NCBI GenBank assembly: GCA_902622545.1
Contig: CACNQD010000002.1
Span: forward strand, 124,001-188,000
DNA: 64,000 nt
DNA from: an uncultured Pelagibacteraceae bacterium
GTDB taxonomy: Bacteria > Pseudomonadota > Alphaproteobacteria > Pelagibacterales > Pelagibacteraceae
Direction: 5' to 3'
A program made the position numbers and the translations under genes. The notes under the pieces were generated by a model. That model did no database searches and was not told the DNA's origin. It saw only the letters and a list, made by a program, of their open reading frames with translations. The first letter of the stretch is position 1. Each line of letters opens with the position of its first letter. Positions 19,501-27,314 of this stretch are shown piece by piece.

Positions 19501-20595
19501 GGTGTGACTACTCATCCAGAGTATGACTACAGTCTTCTTGGTGAGACATGGTCAGATCCAAGAATTTTTAGAATTCCAAACAATGGTGCAGGTGACAATA
19601 ATATATTAGATGATATTTATGTTGCCGCAATGGGTGGCGGATATGGTACTCAGTTTGAGGGTATTGGATCAAATTTAACAATTGTTAATCTTGAAGATTT
19701 CACAAATCCTGGAAGTCTATATAAAAGAATAGATATCACAGACATGGCATCAAGTGATATTGTTAATTCAACCCCGGCTTCTCCAGTTTTGATAACTCCT
19801 GATACAGCTAGGGGAGTAACTTACTCAGGTGGTCTTTTATATCTAAGTGATTTAGAAGGTAAAATTACGAAATTTAATTTAACAAACATGACCGACGATG
19901 GTGCCGGAAATCAAATTAAAATATTCGACCAAACAACTTTATTTACTGCTGGATCGAACAAAACTAATGGAAGGTACATGTTCCATCCAATGGATGCTAC
20001 TATTGGTAGATCGACAAATTCATTATGGGTATACGCAGGAACTGGAGACTTTAATAGAATAAATGACACTTCAGCTGGAACATCTAATTACTTAATAGGT
20101 ATAAGAGACGAATTTTATCCTCAATTTAGAGATGTCGGTAAAGCAGCAACAGCAGATGATATAACTAAATGCAGAAATACGACAAATGATATGCCAACTA
20201 CATGTCTTGTGGAAAATAAACATAGAGGCTGGTATATAGTTTTAGATAATTCTTCTAAAGTCACTGCAGAGCCAACTGTTTACAAAGGTTTTGCGTATTT
20301 TCCTATATATGAACCTACGCAATCAGTTAATAAGTGTAGTTTAGGTAATGCATATATTTGCCAAGCTGATGATGAATGTGGAAGTAACAACTCAAGTCAA
20401 TTAGGAACTATAAGAAAAGGTGAAGCGTGTTATTATGTTGGACAAGGTGTTTTATCAAAAATTGTAGTTTTTGCAGATAAATTATTTGCTAACATCGCAG
20501 GTCAATCTGCAGGAAATAAAAAAGATTTAGTTCAGATTCAAGCTGGTCAAGGAGCTGCTTCATCTTACAGAAATTCTTGGAAAGAAAACTTTTAA
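16513..20595 (+). CDS. pilY1: PilY1-like pilus tip protein with split vWA domain
   Basis: A 1360-aa exported protein (signal peptide ending near residue 24). The vWA metal site begins LILLDKSGSMG (D44, S46, S48), but the fold is interrupted. Residues about 52-342 form an inserted region of repeated Tyr/Gly-rich beta strands resembling NHL repeats, and the vWA resumes at TRMQAAHEAIKAIV with GGGTD (T424) and VIGDGDW (D461). The PilY1 C-terminal propeller starts near residue 697 (DNPLGDIYHSQLVVVG), with DVTDPEKP later. PilY1 acts in pilus biogenesis and surface adhesion. It ends convergent with the gene at 20592 in a shared TTAA. Confidence 0.93.
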   Translation: MKNFKITFTSLFLYLISFSVVFGKALPPGTGIGDVPANVLILLDKSGSMGWRMSGGSSGISLPYDTTTDANGNLYVAQYAAYGIKKLEYANAKVDASWGVNGTAHKGNCQTYYPYSIESAGGVLYAISWSNRRIVKIRESDGACLGFINLGSAYPYNLALFQNPQGRFIGVGTSQGYYLYDVDRNRARNCNVNTNLRYSYMVGAADKNFSYMYSYRNSRIYRFQFDSNGCPSINAGSYRYGYGNNYGGLTVDPNNEQVLYHLSWGSSRLTKVSYGQSNYTWRKGVRSTAASTNSATYFYYPWGVSVDKTNSRIITTGLNKATVQSFDMNGSWLKNFGGAPQTRMQAAHEAIKAIVTDASLTSGVNFGFAYWAHGSSGFRNWSGNITTGNSSPCNRYNCLKVRVHKGGAARINQIISGVNPGGGTDAMAFMKIAQQYYNHGRFSPIDKNSPCQNSYAMVIGDGDWYNHNGAKNAAKSLRTQKHPVKTFAVAFGTGISSSGLRNFNQLAKEGGTDAAIVAKTAAQLKSELKAAISQIIAQKLSFTAPAITATIESSGSLFQAQFDYRQNKEWAGTITRTAIDSNGNLDEKDSGNWSAVEEMPAPDQRKIWSVGIPGTNYKSGYNNFTKANAADVGALFSLYKNAIVDFHNDTDTTNNRCANTAGVIDGNSDDQEGLIEFIRGKDYFDYDGDCNLTETRDNPLGDIYHSQLVVVGPPGADTAFTGNNQEAYFRSYNNYPNFAANNKNRKEVIYAGSNSGILHAFDSKTGKELWGFVPPLVAPNLPLVMNRSLNKTKGGTNAVFGVDGSIVVHDMFFKSPLDKLKKWHTILMVPYGRGGAGFSVLDVTDPEKPLHLMSIYNDNINSTVYRIDHNENTHLYKYIARSYSLASFAEALEVTDKFSQNSSISNTCQDTRDSNGELTTSCYKGKSWTFPVRDISKNDIKVLFNDKNYTNFTVTKDANGETVLNFADDITYSADTGDSNTSSILGVSIKAGSKNTGVTTHPEYDYSLLGETWSDPRIFRIPNNGAGDNNILDDIYVAAMGGGYGTQFEGIGSNLTIVNLEDFTNPGSLYKRIDITDMASSDIVNSTPASPVLITPDTARGVTYSGGLLYLSDLEGKITKFNLTNMTDDGAGNQIKIFDQTTLFTAGSNKTNGRYMFHPMDATIGRSTNSLWVYAGTGDFNRINDTSAGTSNYLIGIRDEFYPQFRDVGKAATADDITKCRNTTNDMPTTCLVENKHRGWYIVLDNSSKVTAEPTVYKGFAYFPIYEPTQSVNKCSLGNAYICQADDECGSNNSSQLGTIRKGEACYYVGQGVLSKIVVFADKLFANIAGQSAGNKKDLVQIQAGQGAASSYRNSWKENF

Positions 20596-20828
20596 ATTAA
20601 AGCTAAAAAATTCAAATTTTCTATAGGTTTAAATATTAAATAATAAAAATATATCACCCAAGAAAACATAGTAATCATTGTAACAAATATTAAAGCTAAG
20701 CCAATAATTGTTCCTTGTTTAACTTTATTTCTCCACTTTTTTGGAAAAAAATTATAAGAAAATGCGTAAATGATAATAAAAATATTTAATGCTGAAATTA
20801 AAATATTATAATATAGAAACTGATTCAT
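20592..20828 (-). CDS. small membrane protein downstream of a pilin
   Basis: A 78-aa hydrophobic protein with two or three helices (about 5-25, 38-58, 58-72) and a basic loop KKWRNKVKQG. I start it at the ATG at 20828, 7 bp after the pilin stop; a longer reading frame upstream would overlap the pilin by 68 bp. Family not recognised. Its position mirrors the small membrane gene behind the pilin at 2731-3162, although the two sequences are not clearly similar by eye. Confidence 0.68.
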   Translation of the reverse strand: MNQFLYYNILISALNIFIIIYAFSYNFFPKKWRNKVKQGTIIGLALIFVTMITMFSWVIYFYYLIFKPIENLNFLALI

Positions 20829-20835
20829 TATTTTG

Positions 20836-21381
20836 TTATTTAAATTCACAAAAATTATATTCTTTAGATAAAAAGTCGTCTTTACCGTCTCCATCTGTGT
20901 CACCTAAGTTTACTCTTACGCAAGACATGTTACCTGCCATTCCACATGTATTATTTTTATGGGCATAACCTAAGGCTATTTGACCTGGTGGTACATTTGC
21001 TGGTGGACATCTTCCATTACTCCACGCTACTCCGGCAACAGAGTCATCCATCGGATTTTTTGTTCCGTAGACTTCCAAATAAAGTTTATATGTAATTGAA
21101 TCTGCATTTAACATATTCCCAGAAAAACTTGGCGTATTACATGAGTGACTATTAGGAGATCTGCCATCAAGATAAGGACCGAATTTTACCTCTACTCCAC
21201 TGAAACAACCAATTGCTGATGTAGCAATTTTTTTTTCTATATTTTTAAAATTAGTTTGCAATGTATTTTTCTTTGCACTTGCTGTATATCCGTTGTAAGC
21301 AACTACTCCTACAGCAGCTAAAATACCGATGATGGCTACAACGACTAGGAGTTCTATTAACGTAAAACCTTTGTGTTTCAT
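20836..21381 (-). CDS. type IV pilin with EF-hand-like calcium loop
   Basis: A 181-aa prepilin with leader MKHKG and FTLIELLVVVAIIGIL (Glu at +5). The N-terminal ~36 mature residues match the pilin at 3178-3645 almost exactly. The distinct head carries several cysteines and, near the C-terminus, DTDGDGKDDF (D161, D163, D165, D169), a D-x-D-x-D-G-x-x-D loop of the EF-hand/dockerin kind. Calcium sites are known in GspG-type pseudopilins, but this form is unlike them. It lies between pilY1 (convergent) and a lipase/pilD pair on the same strand. Confidence 0.9.
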   Translation of the reverse strand: MKHKGFTLIELLVVVAIIGILAAVGVVAYNGYTASAKKNTLQTNFKNIEKKIATSAIGCFSGVEVKFGPYLDGRSPNSHSCNTPSFSGNMLNADSITYKLYLEVYGTKNPMDDSVAGVAWSNGRCPPANVPPGQIALGYAHKNNTCGMAGNMSCVRVNLGDTDGDGKDDFLSKEYNFCEFK

Positions 21382-21389
21382 GTAAAATT

Positions 21390-22019
21390 TTAGTTTATTA
21401 ATCCTACTATACTTTTTTTTAAATTGATTGAAATAATTTTAACTCCTTTAAAATTTGGGTGGATACCATCAGATTGATTAAGATCTGGATTTAAGGCTAC
21501 ATCTTTTAACAAAAATGGAAAAAAAAATATATCATTATTTTTTGATAACTCTGGGTAAATTTTATCAAATTTTTTTTTATAACTTAAGCCTCTTGATGTC
21601 GTCGCTTTCATCCCTGCGAGGAGTATCTCAATGTTTTCACTTTTTATATTGGTAATTATTTCTTGTAAATTTTTTTTAGTTTTTTGAGGAGCAACACCTT
21701 GCAGCATGTCATTTGCTCCTAGACCTAAGATTATTAAGTCAGTATCTTTTATTTTTAGTATTTCATCTAATCTAGCTAGACCATCAGATGAAGTATCGCC
21801 TGATACACTTTTATTTATAATTGTAATCTTATATCCACTTGAGTTTAAATCTTTCTGTAAAATTTTATCTAAATGTTTTTCACTAGACAGGCCGTATCCA
21901 CTCATTAAACTATCACCAAGTAATACAATTTTTTTTATTTCTTTAGGTTGTTTTTCACTGCAACTATTAAATAAAACTATTAAAAAAAAAAATAAGTAAA
22001 GGCGAATTTTAATTTTCAT
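21390..22019 (-). CDS. SGNH/GDSL-family lipoprotein esterase (TesA-like)
   Basis: A 209-aa hydrolase. The start at 22019 gives a lipoprotein signal ending FNSC; the longer frame upstream would run back into pilD. Catalytic blocks are visible: GDSLMSGYGL (Ser), SGDTSSDG (Gly), LGLGANDML (Asn) and SDGIHPN (Asp and His). TesA/arylesterase enzymes cleave thioesters or esters of acyl chains. It starts 4 bp after pilD and lies 8 bp upstream of a pilin, so it is embedded in the pilus locus, though a pilus role is not evident. Confidence 0.9.
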   Translation of the reverse strand: MKIKIRLYLFFFLIVLFNSCSEKQPKEIKKIVLLGDSLMSGYGLSSEKHLDKILQKDLNSSGYKITIINKSVSGDTSSDGLARLDEILKIKDTDLIILGLGANDMLQGVAPQKTKKNLQEIITNIKSENIEILLAGMKATTSRGLSYKKKFDKIYPELSKNNDIFFFPFLLKDVALNPDLNQSDGIHPNFKGVKIISINLKKSIVGLIN

Positions 22020-22023
22020 TAAA

Positions 22024-22785
22024 CTATAAAAGAAAATTAGTAAAGCTCTCTTTGAAAAAAATAAATATTGCAGTTGCGATAATAATATATGGGCCAAAAG
22101 GAATTTCGGATGACATTTGCTTTGATTTATTTATCAAACTTGGAATTACAGAAACTAATGCTATCAAGGATGATAGAAAAACAATAAATGGAATTGATAT
22201 CCAACCAAACCAAAATCCTATGACAGCGAATAGTTTTGCATCACCTAAGCCCATCCCCTCTTTTTTTCTAATCTGTTTATAAAAATAAATTATTGAAAAA
22301 ATTATTCCATAACCTAATGCACCTCCAATTAATGAATTTATATAATTTGGAAAAAGGTAACTTAAATTTGGATCAAAGGATTTTAAAAAGCCTAAAGCCA
22401 TCAGAGGGAACGTTATTACGTTTGGTATTATAAAGTGTTTAAGATCTATAAAAAAAATTATTAAAAAAGATAAAAACAAAATCCAAAAAAATAAAGTTGT
22501 TAATGAAATTCCAAATAGAAAATATATTAATGTAAACGATAATAAGCTTAAAATTTCAACTATAAGATATTGAAAAGCAATTCTATAATCACAACTTCTA
22601 CATTTTCCCTTTAAAATAATATAAGAGATAATTGGTATATTGTCATACCATGCTATTTTTTGTTTGCATTTAGGGCAAAACGATCTTCCTGAAACAACAT
22701 TACCCTCATTTGGTAATCTAAAAATACATACATTTGCAAAACTACCCCAGAGTGCGCCTAGGATTATTACAAATAGTATATCCAC
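22024..22785 (-). CDS. pilD: prepilin peptidase / N-methyltransferase PilD
   Basis: Bifunctional inner-membrane protease that removes prepilin leaders and methylates the new N-terminus. The 253-aa protein has the cytoplasmic zinc loop with two CxxC pairs (CPKCKQKIAWYDNIPI and CRSCDYRI). Catalytic aspartates are in FFIDLKHFIIPN and in GMGLGDAKLFA. About eight hydrophobic helices follow. The start codon is GTG at 22785. It serves at least seven prepilins in this window. Confidence 0.96.
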   Translation of the reverse strand: MDILFVIILGALWGSFANVCIFRLPNEGNVVSGRSFCPKCKQKIAWYDNIPIISYIILKGKCRSCDYRIAFQYLIVEILSLLSFTLIYFLFGISLTTLFFWILFLSFLIIFFIDLKHFIIPNVITFPLMALGFLKSFDPNLSYLFPNYINSLIGGALGYGIIFSIIYFYKQIRKKEGMGLGDAKLFAVIGFWFGWISIPFIVFLSSLIALVSVIPSLINKSKQMSSEIPFGPYIIIATAIFIFFKESFTNFLL

Positions 22786-22791
22786 ACGTTT

Positions 22792-22905
22792 TTAAAGTTC
22801 TATGTTTGAGGTAATATGGATTAATCCGTCTATAATGTACTGCACAACAAGCATTGCATCTTGAAGATGAATGTAAAGATTTGGTGTATTTATTATTATT
22901 TCCAT
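22792..22905 (-). CDS. possible 37-aa small ORF upstream of pilD
   Basis: Hand-found reading frame from ATG 22905 to TAA 22792, 6 bp before the pilD GTG. It encodes 37 residues (starts MEIIINTPNLYIHL) with a hydrophobic C-terminal half and no Lys run. It fills most of a 165-bp gap that is otherwise unexplained in a genome with tight spacing. A frame this long can occur by chance; no family recognised. Confidence 0.3.
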   Translation of the reverse strand: MEIIINTPNLYIHLQDAMLVVQYIIDGLIHITSNIEL

Positions 22906-22950
22906 TATTGTAGAATTTACCAAAAACTGTTTAAAATGCTAGTATAATAA

Positions 22951-24240
22951 ATGTTTTTTAAATCCAAAAAACAAGAAAAAAATGAAACAGATAAGAGTCT
23001 GCAAGTAAATGTAGATTTGGAGATTGTCACTAAAATGAATCAAGAGTTTGCGGTCTCTCTTGATTTAAATGACACCTTGAAGACTGCGCTACAAGTAATC
23101 ATTGCAAGAATTAATGCTGAGGCTGCAAATATATTTTTAATTAATGATAAAAAAAAAAAATTTGAATGTATTGCCTCATTGCATCAAAATTATCTTGATG
23201 AATATGAATTAGATTTAAAAGACGGAGTAATGGGTAAGGCTGTGCAAAGTAGAAAATGTGTGAGAGTGGGAAATGTTAGAAAGGATGTAAGAGAAATTGC
23301 AGAATTTTATTTTGATTTAGACAATAAAACAAATTTTACAACTTATTCAGTCTTATGCTCACCTCTTATAGCTGCAAACGATTGCATTGGTGTGATTCAT
23401 TGTTTAAACAAAAAAACTAACGATAAATTATTTATTGAAGATGATAGGAAATTATTAGAAACACTTTCTGCTCCTGCAGCTTTAGCGATTAGAAATGCTA
23501 AAATGGCTAAAGAGATGATTGAGAAAAATAAAATTCAAAAAGAAGTAGAAATAGTTGGAGAAATTCAAAGATCATTATTATCTCAAAATAAAAAGGAGGA
23601 TTTTCCAATAGCTGGAATAAACATTCCGGCTAAAGTTGTATCTGGAGATTTTTATAACTTTTCTGATCTTGGTGATGGTAGATATGGATTTGGAGTAGCT
23701 GATGTATCTGGAAAAGGAATTAAATCGTCTTTATTAATGTCTAAGGCATCTAGTCTTTATAGATGTTTAAGTAAAACAATGTTTTCAACATCGGAATTAT
23801 TAATGCTTCTTAATAACGAAATATGTGAAACAATTTCTAGAGGAATGTTTGTTACTATGTTGGTTGGTATTTACGACAGCAACAAAAAAGAATTAAAATT
23901 ATCAAGTGCAGGACATGAGCCACCATTAATTTTAAAAAAAGATGGAAGTTTTACCACATTCGAAGAGGCTGGGCCACCTCTTGGAATAATGGCTAAAACG
24001 AAATATAACGAAACTAAAATAGGATTTGATGAAAGCTCAATGTATATTTTCACAGATGGCATAACAGAAATTAAAGATCCAAAAGGTGAAATGTTGGGTT
24101 CAGACGGATTTAAAGATTATATAAAAAAATATCAAAAAAAACCAAATAATGAAAGACTGAAAATTATTATTGATGATATAATTAACTCAGGCAAAATTCA
24201 AAAAGATGATTTAACTATTTTAGTGGTTGATTCAAAATGA
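22951..24240 (+). CDS. GAF-PP2C (RsbU/SpoIIE-type) serine phosphatase
   Basis: A 429-aa cytoplasmic signalling protein. A GAF sensor domain spans about residues 30-190, followed by a short helical linker and a SpoIIE-type PP2C domain (about 200-428). PP2C metal motifs are SGDFYNF, GVADVSGKGIKSSLLMS, FTDGITE and DDLTILVVD. Such enzymes dephosphorylate a STAS partner, here plausibly the one at 3825-4124. It is divergent from pilD at the right edge of the pilus locus and overlaps the next gene by 4 nt. The GAF ligand is unknown. Confidence 0.92.
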   Translation: MFFKSKKQEKNETDKSLQVNVDLEIVTKMNQEFAVSLDLNDTLKTALQVIIARINAEAANIFLINDKKKKFECIASLHQNYLDEYELDLKDGVMGKAVQSRKCVRVGNVRKDVREIAEFYFDLDNKTNFTTYSVLCSPLIAANDCIGVIHCLNKKTNDKLFIEDDRKLLETLSAPAALAIRNAKMAKEMIEKNKIQKEVEIVGEIQRSLLSQNKKEDFPIAGINIPAKVVSGDFYNFSDLGDGRYGFGVADVSGKGIKSSLLMSKASSLYRCLSKTMFSTSELLMLLNNEICETISRGMFVTMLVGIYDSNKKELKLSSAGHEPPLILKKDGSFTTFEEAGPPLGIMAKTKYNETKIGFDESSMYIFTDGITEIKDPKGEMLGSDGFKDYIKKYQKKPNNERLKIIIDDIINSGKIQKDDLTILVVDSK

Positions 24241-24530
24241 CAAAAATAATTTTAACGATTGGTATTGTTATTGGCTTAATACTTCAATGGGCTACTACTA
24301 GTGTTTGTCGTTATAATTTTACAATAGATAAGAAAACTGAGGCTTTAAAAATTATTAGCGATGAAGTAAAACCAACTTTGGGCTATACTAATACTTATTA
24401 TTTTCATGAACTAAATTGCAATGATGCAAATTTTAGTTTCGACATAAATAGATTAGAGAAAAATATTAGAGCTATAACAGTTATGGTTTATCAAGAACTT
24501 ACCACTGACATCAAAGGTAATAAAAACTAG
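24237..24530 (+). CDS. membrane-anchored small protein coupled to the phosphatase
   Basis: A 97-aa protein with an N-terminal hydrophobic segment (about 4-22) that could be a signal anchor, then a soluble domain of about 70 residues with two cysteines. Family not recognised. Its ATG overlaps the stop of the GAF-PP2C gene (ATGA), so the two are translationally coupled. It ends 20 bp from the convergent alaS. A sensory or scaffold partner of the phosphatase is conceivable but unsupported. Confidence 0.7.
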   Translation: MTKIILTIGIVIGLILQWATTSVCRYNFTIDKKTEALKIISDEVKPTLGYTNTYYFHELNCNDANFSFDINRLEKNIRAITVMVYQELTTDIKGNKN

Positions 24531-24550
24531 TTTGAATAATTATTTTTTAT

Positions 24551-27217
24551 TTAAATAAGACCTTTTATTTCATTAAATGCATCGTCAATTTTATTGACCA
24601 AATTTCCTCCTGATTGGGCGAAATCTTTTCTACCACCACCACCCTTTCCACCAATAATTTCGGATCCTGCTTTAGCAAGTTTAACGGCATCATACTTAGT
24701 TGTTAAATCTTCTGTAATTCCTACTGCTAAACCTACTTTATTGTCTTTATAAGCAGAAACTACGACAATACCTTTTTTTAAAAAATTTTTACCTTCATCA
24801 ACTAATTTTCTTAAGTCCTTTGGTGATAAATTAGTTACTTTTTGAAACCTGACTTTGACTTTATTGATCTCAAGATCTTGAACTATATTTTTTGATTTAT
24901 CCTCAAGAACTTTTTTAATGTTTAATTGATCTAATTGTCTTGTAAGCTCTTTAATAACTAATTTTTTATCATCTGAAGTTATATTAGCTTTGCCTCCTAA
25001 TTTTTGGATTTGATTTAATAAATTAGCAATGTTTTCCTCATCTTTTTGAGTAGATAGATTTATATTCTTTTCCTTCTCTTGTAAGTATTTATCCAATTGA
25101 ATATCTCTTAAAGCTTCTACACGTCTAACGCCTGATGCTATCGCAGATTGACTTACAACTTTGAATTTTCCAATTTCACTTGTATTTCTTACATGTGTTC
25201 CTCCACATAATTCTGTTGAAAAATATTTGTTACCTTCTTCGCCCATAAACACTACTCTTACTTCTTCTCCATATTTTTCTCCAAATAAGGCTAAAGCACC
25301 GTGTTCCATGCCCTGTTTAGGTGTCATTAATCTTGTAATGACCTCGCTTTTATTATCAACAATCTGATTAACAATATTATTAATTTTATCTAATTCACTT
25401 TCAGATATAGATTTCATATGACTAAAATCAAATCTAAGTCTATCAGGTGCAACGAGAGATCCTTTTTGCATTACATGCTTACCTAAAGTTCTTCTTAAGG
25501 ACTCATGTAGGAGATGTGTTGCGGAGTGGTATGCTCTAATGCTTTTTCTACGCTCAAAGTCTATATTTAGTTCAACACTGTCATTTATATTAAGCTTACC
25601 TTTTTTTATTTTGCCAAAATGGATGAATAAATCTCCAAACTTTTTTTGTACATCGCTTACGACAAAATTGTTATCTCCACATTTAATAGTCCCAGTATCA
25701 CCAAGTTGTCCGCCTGACTCACCATAAAATGGAGTCTGGTTTACAACTATATATCCTTCTTCACCTTCTGAGAGTGAATTAGCTTCTTTGTTATCTTTTA
25801 TAATAAATTTAATTACTCCCTCTGATGTATTTGTTTCATAACCTAAAAATTCAGTTGGTTCTGTTTTATCTTTAATAGTAAACCAAATTTCCTCTATAGA
25901 TTTATCACCTGAACCTTTCCAATTTTTTTTTGCAAGCTCCTTACTTTGTTTCATTAAGATATCAAATTTTTTATGGTCTAGTGTTAGTGATTTATTTTTT
26001 AAAATGTCTTCTGTTAGATCTAGTGGAAAGCCATAAGTATCATAAAGTTTAAATGCTACCTCGCCTGATAATTTTTTGTCGACTTTTTTTATTTCCTCAT
26101 CCAAAATTTTTATTCCTCTATCAAGTAAAAGTAAAAATTTTTCCTCCTCCATTCTTAAAGTCTCTGTAATTAGTGAGTTTGCTCTTTTTAGTTCTGGATA
26201 ATTGCCTGACATTTCATCCATCAATGTTTTAAATATATTAAAAAAAATAGGCTTTTTAGATCCAAGCAAATGACTGTGCCTCATACCTCTTCTCATAATC
26301 CTCCTTAAAACATAGCCTCTGCCTTCATTAGATGGTAAAACACCTTCTGCTAATAAAAATGAACTTGCTCTCAAGTGGTCTGCAATAACTCTAAAGCTTG
26401 ATAAATTATTTGTGTCAGGCTTAACTTTTAATTCTTCAGAGATAGAGCCTATTATTTTTTTAAAGTGATCTGTTTCATAATTATCATGTGTGCCTTGAAG
26501 CAGTGCGGCTATTCTTTCTAGGCCCATCCCTGTATCAACTGATGGTTTTGGTAAATTAATTCTTTTATCTTTAGTAATTTGCTCAAATTGCATGAACACT
26601 AAATTCCAAATTTCAATATACCTATCACCATCTTGGTCTTTAGTGCCAGGTAAACCACCTTTTAAATGATCTCCATGATCGTAAAATATCTCTGAACAGG
26701 GGCCACAAGGCCCAGTTTCTCCCATAGACCAAAAATTATCTGATGTAGGTATTTTTATTATTCTATCATCACTAAAACCTGTAATTTTTTTCCAAAGATT
26801 AAATGCCTCATCATCTTCGCTGAAAACTGTGAAATAAAGCCTATTTTTATCTAGTCCGAAATCTTTTGTTATTAAATTCCATGCAAGATGAATTGCTTTT
26901 TCTTTAAAGTAATCACCAAAAGAAAAATTTCCTAACATCTCAAAGAATGTATGATGCCTTGGAGTATAACCAACATTTTCTAAATCATTATGCTTACCAC
27001 CAGCTCTTACACATTTCTGTGAAGTGGTTGCTCTTTTATAATCTCTTTTCTCTAAACCCGTAAAAACATTTTTAAATTGAACCATCCCAGAGTTTGCAAA
27101 CATCAAAGTTGGATCGTTATTAGGCACAAGATTACTAGACTCAACAATTGTGTGGTCATTTTTCTCAAAATATTTGAGAAAAGTATTTCTTATTTCATTT
27201 AAAGTTTTTTGAGCCAT
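24551..27217 (-). CDS. alaS: alanyl-tRNA synthetase
   Basis: Charges tRNA-Ala with alanine. The 888-aa length is full size. Landmarks are the N-terminal class II catalytic core (SNLVPNNDPTLMFANSGM, GRGYVLRRIMRR), the editing domain zinc motif (HSATHLLHESLR, and CGGTHVRNTSEIG) and the C-terminal Gly-rich GGKGGGGRKDFAQSGG. It lies downstream of the recA terminator and is probably transcribed from its own promoter in the 97-bp gap. Confidence 0.98.
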   Translation of the reverse strand: MAQKTLNEIRNTFLKYFEKNDHTIVESSNLVPNNDPTLMFANSGMVQFKNVFTGLEKRDYKRATTSQKCVRAGGKHNDLENVGYTPRHHTFFEMLGNFSFGDYFKEKAIHLAWNLITKDFGLDKNRLYFTVFSEDDEAFNLWKKITGFSDDRIIKIPTSDNFWSMGETGPCGPCSEIFYDHGDHLKGGLPGTKDQDGDRYIEIWNLVFMQFEQITKDKRINLPKPSVDTGMGLERIAALLQGTHDNYETDHFKKIIGSISEELKVKPDTNNLSSFRVIADHLRASSFLLAEGVLPSNEGRGYVLRRIMRRGMRHSHLLGSKKPIFFNIFKTLMDEMSGNYPELKRANSLITETLRMEEEKFLLLLDRGIKILDEEIKKVDKKLSGEVAFKLYDTYGFPLDLTEDILKNKSLTLDHKKFDILMKQSKELAKKNWKGSGDKSIEEIWFTIKDKTEPTEFLGYETNTSEGVIKFIIKDNKEANSLSEGEEGYIVVNQTPFYGESGGQLGDTGTIKCGDNNFVVSDVQKKFGDLFIHFGKIKKGKLNINDSVELNIDFERRKSIRAYHSATHLLHESLRRTLGKHVMQKGSLVAPDRLRFDFSHMKSISESELDKINNIVNQIVDNKSEVITRLMTPKQGMEHGALALFGEKYGEEVRVVFMGEEGNKYFSTELCGGTHVRNTSEIGKFKVVSQSAIASGVRRVEALRDIQLDKYLQEKEKNINLSTQKDEENIANLLNQIQKLGGKANITSDDKKLVIKELTRQLDQLNIKKVLEDKSKNIVQDLEINKVKVRFQKVTNLSPKDLRKLVDEGKNFLKKGIVVVSAYKDNKVGLAVGITEDLTTKYDAVKLAKAGSEIIGGKGGGGRKDFAQSGGNLVNKIDDAFNEIKGLI

Positions 27218-27263
27218 ATTTTTAAAATACAGCTTTTTTAAATGATGTCTATAATGTTAAAGG

Positions 27264-27293
27264 GAAAAAAGGCGTCCCATCGGACGCCTTTTA
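27264..27293 (-). terminator. intrinsic terminator of recA
   Basis: A perfect 7-bp GC-rich stem GGCGTCC / GGACGCC (27271-27277 and 27282-27288) with a CATC loop, flanked by A6 and T4 runs. Read on the minus strand it gives a hairpin followed by six T, just after recA. It is one of only two strong intrinsic terminators I see in the window. It could also slow transcription in the plus direction. Confidence 0.9.
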
Positions 27294-27314
27294 TGACTAA
27301 TAATGACTATTTAG

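Noticed and set aside
20829-20903. N-terminal extension of the small membrane protein at 20592-20828.
   Set aside because: It would overlap the upstream pilin by 68 bp; an internal ATG lies 7 bp after the pilin stop.
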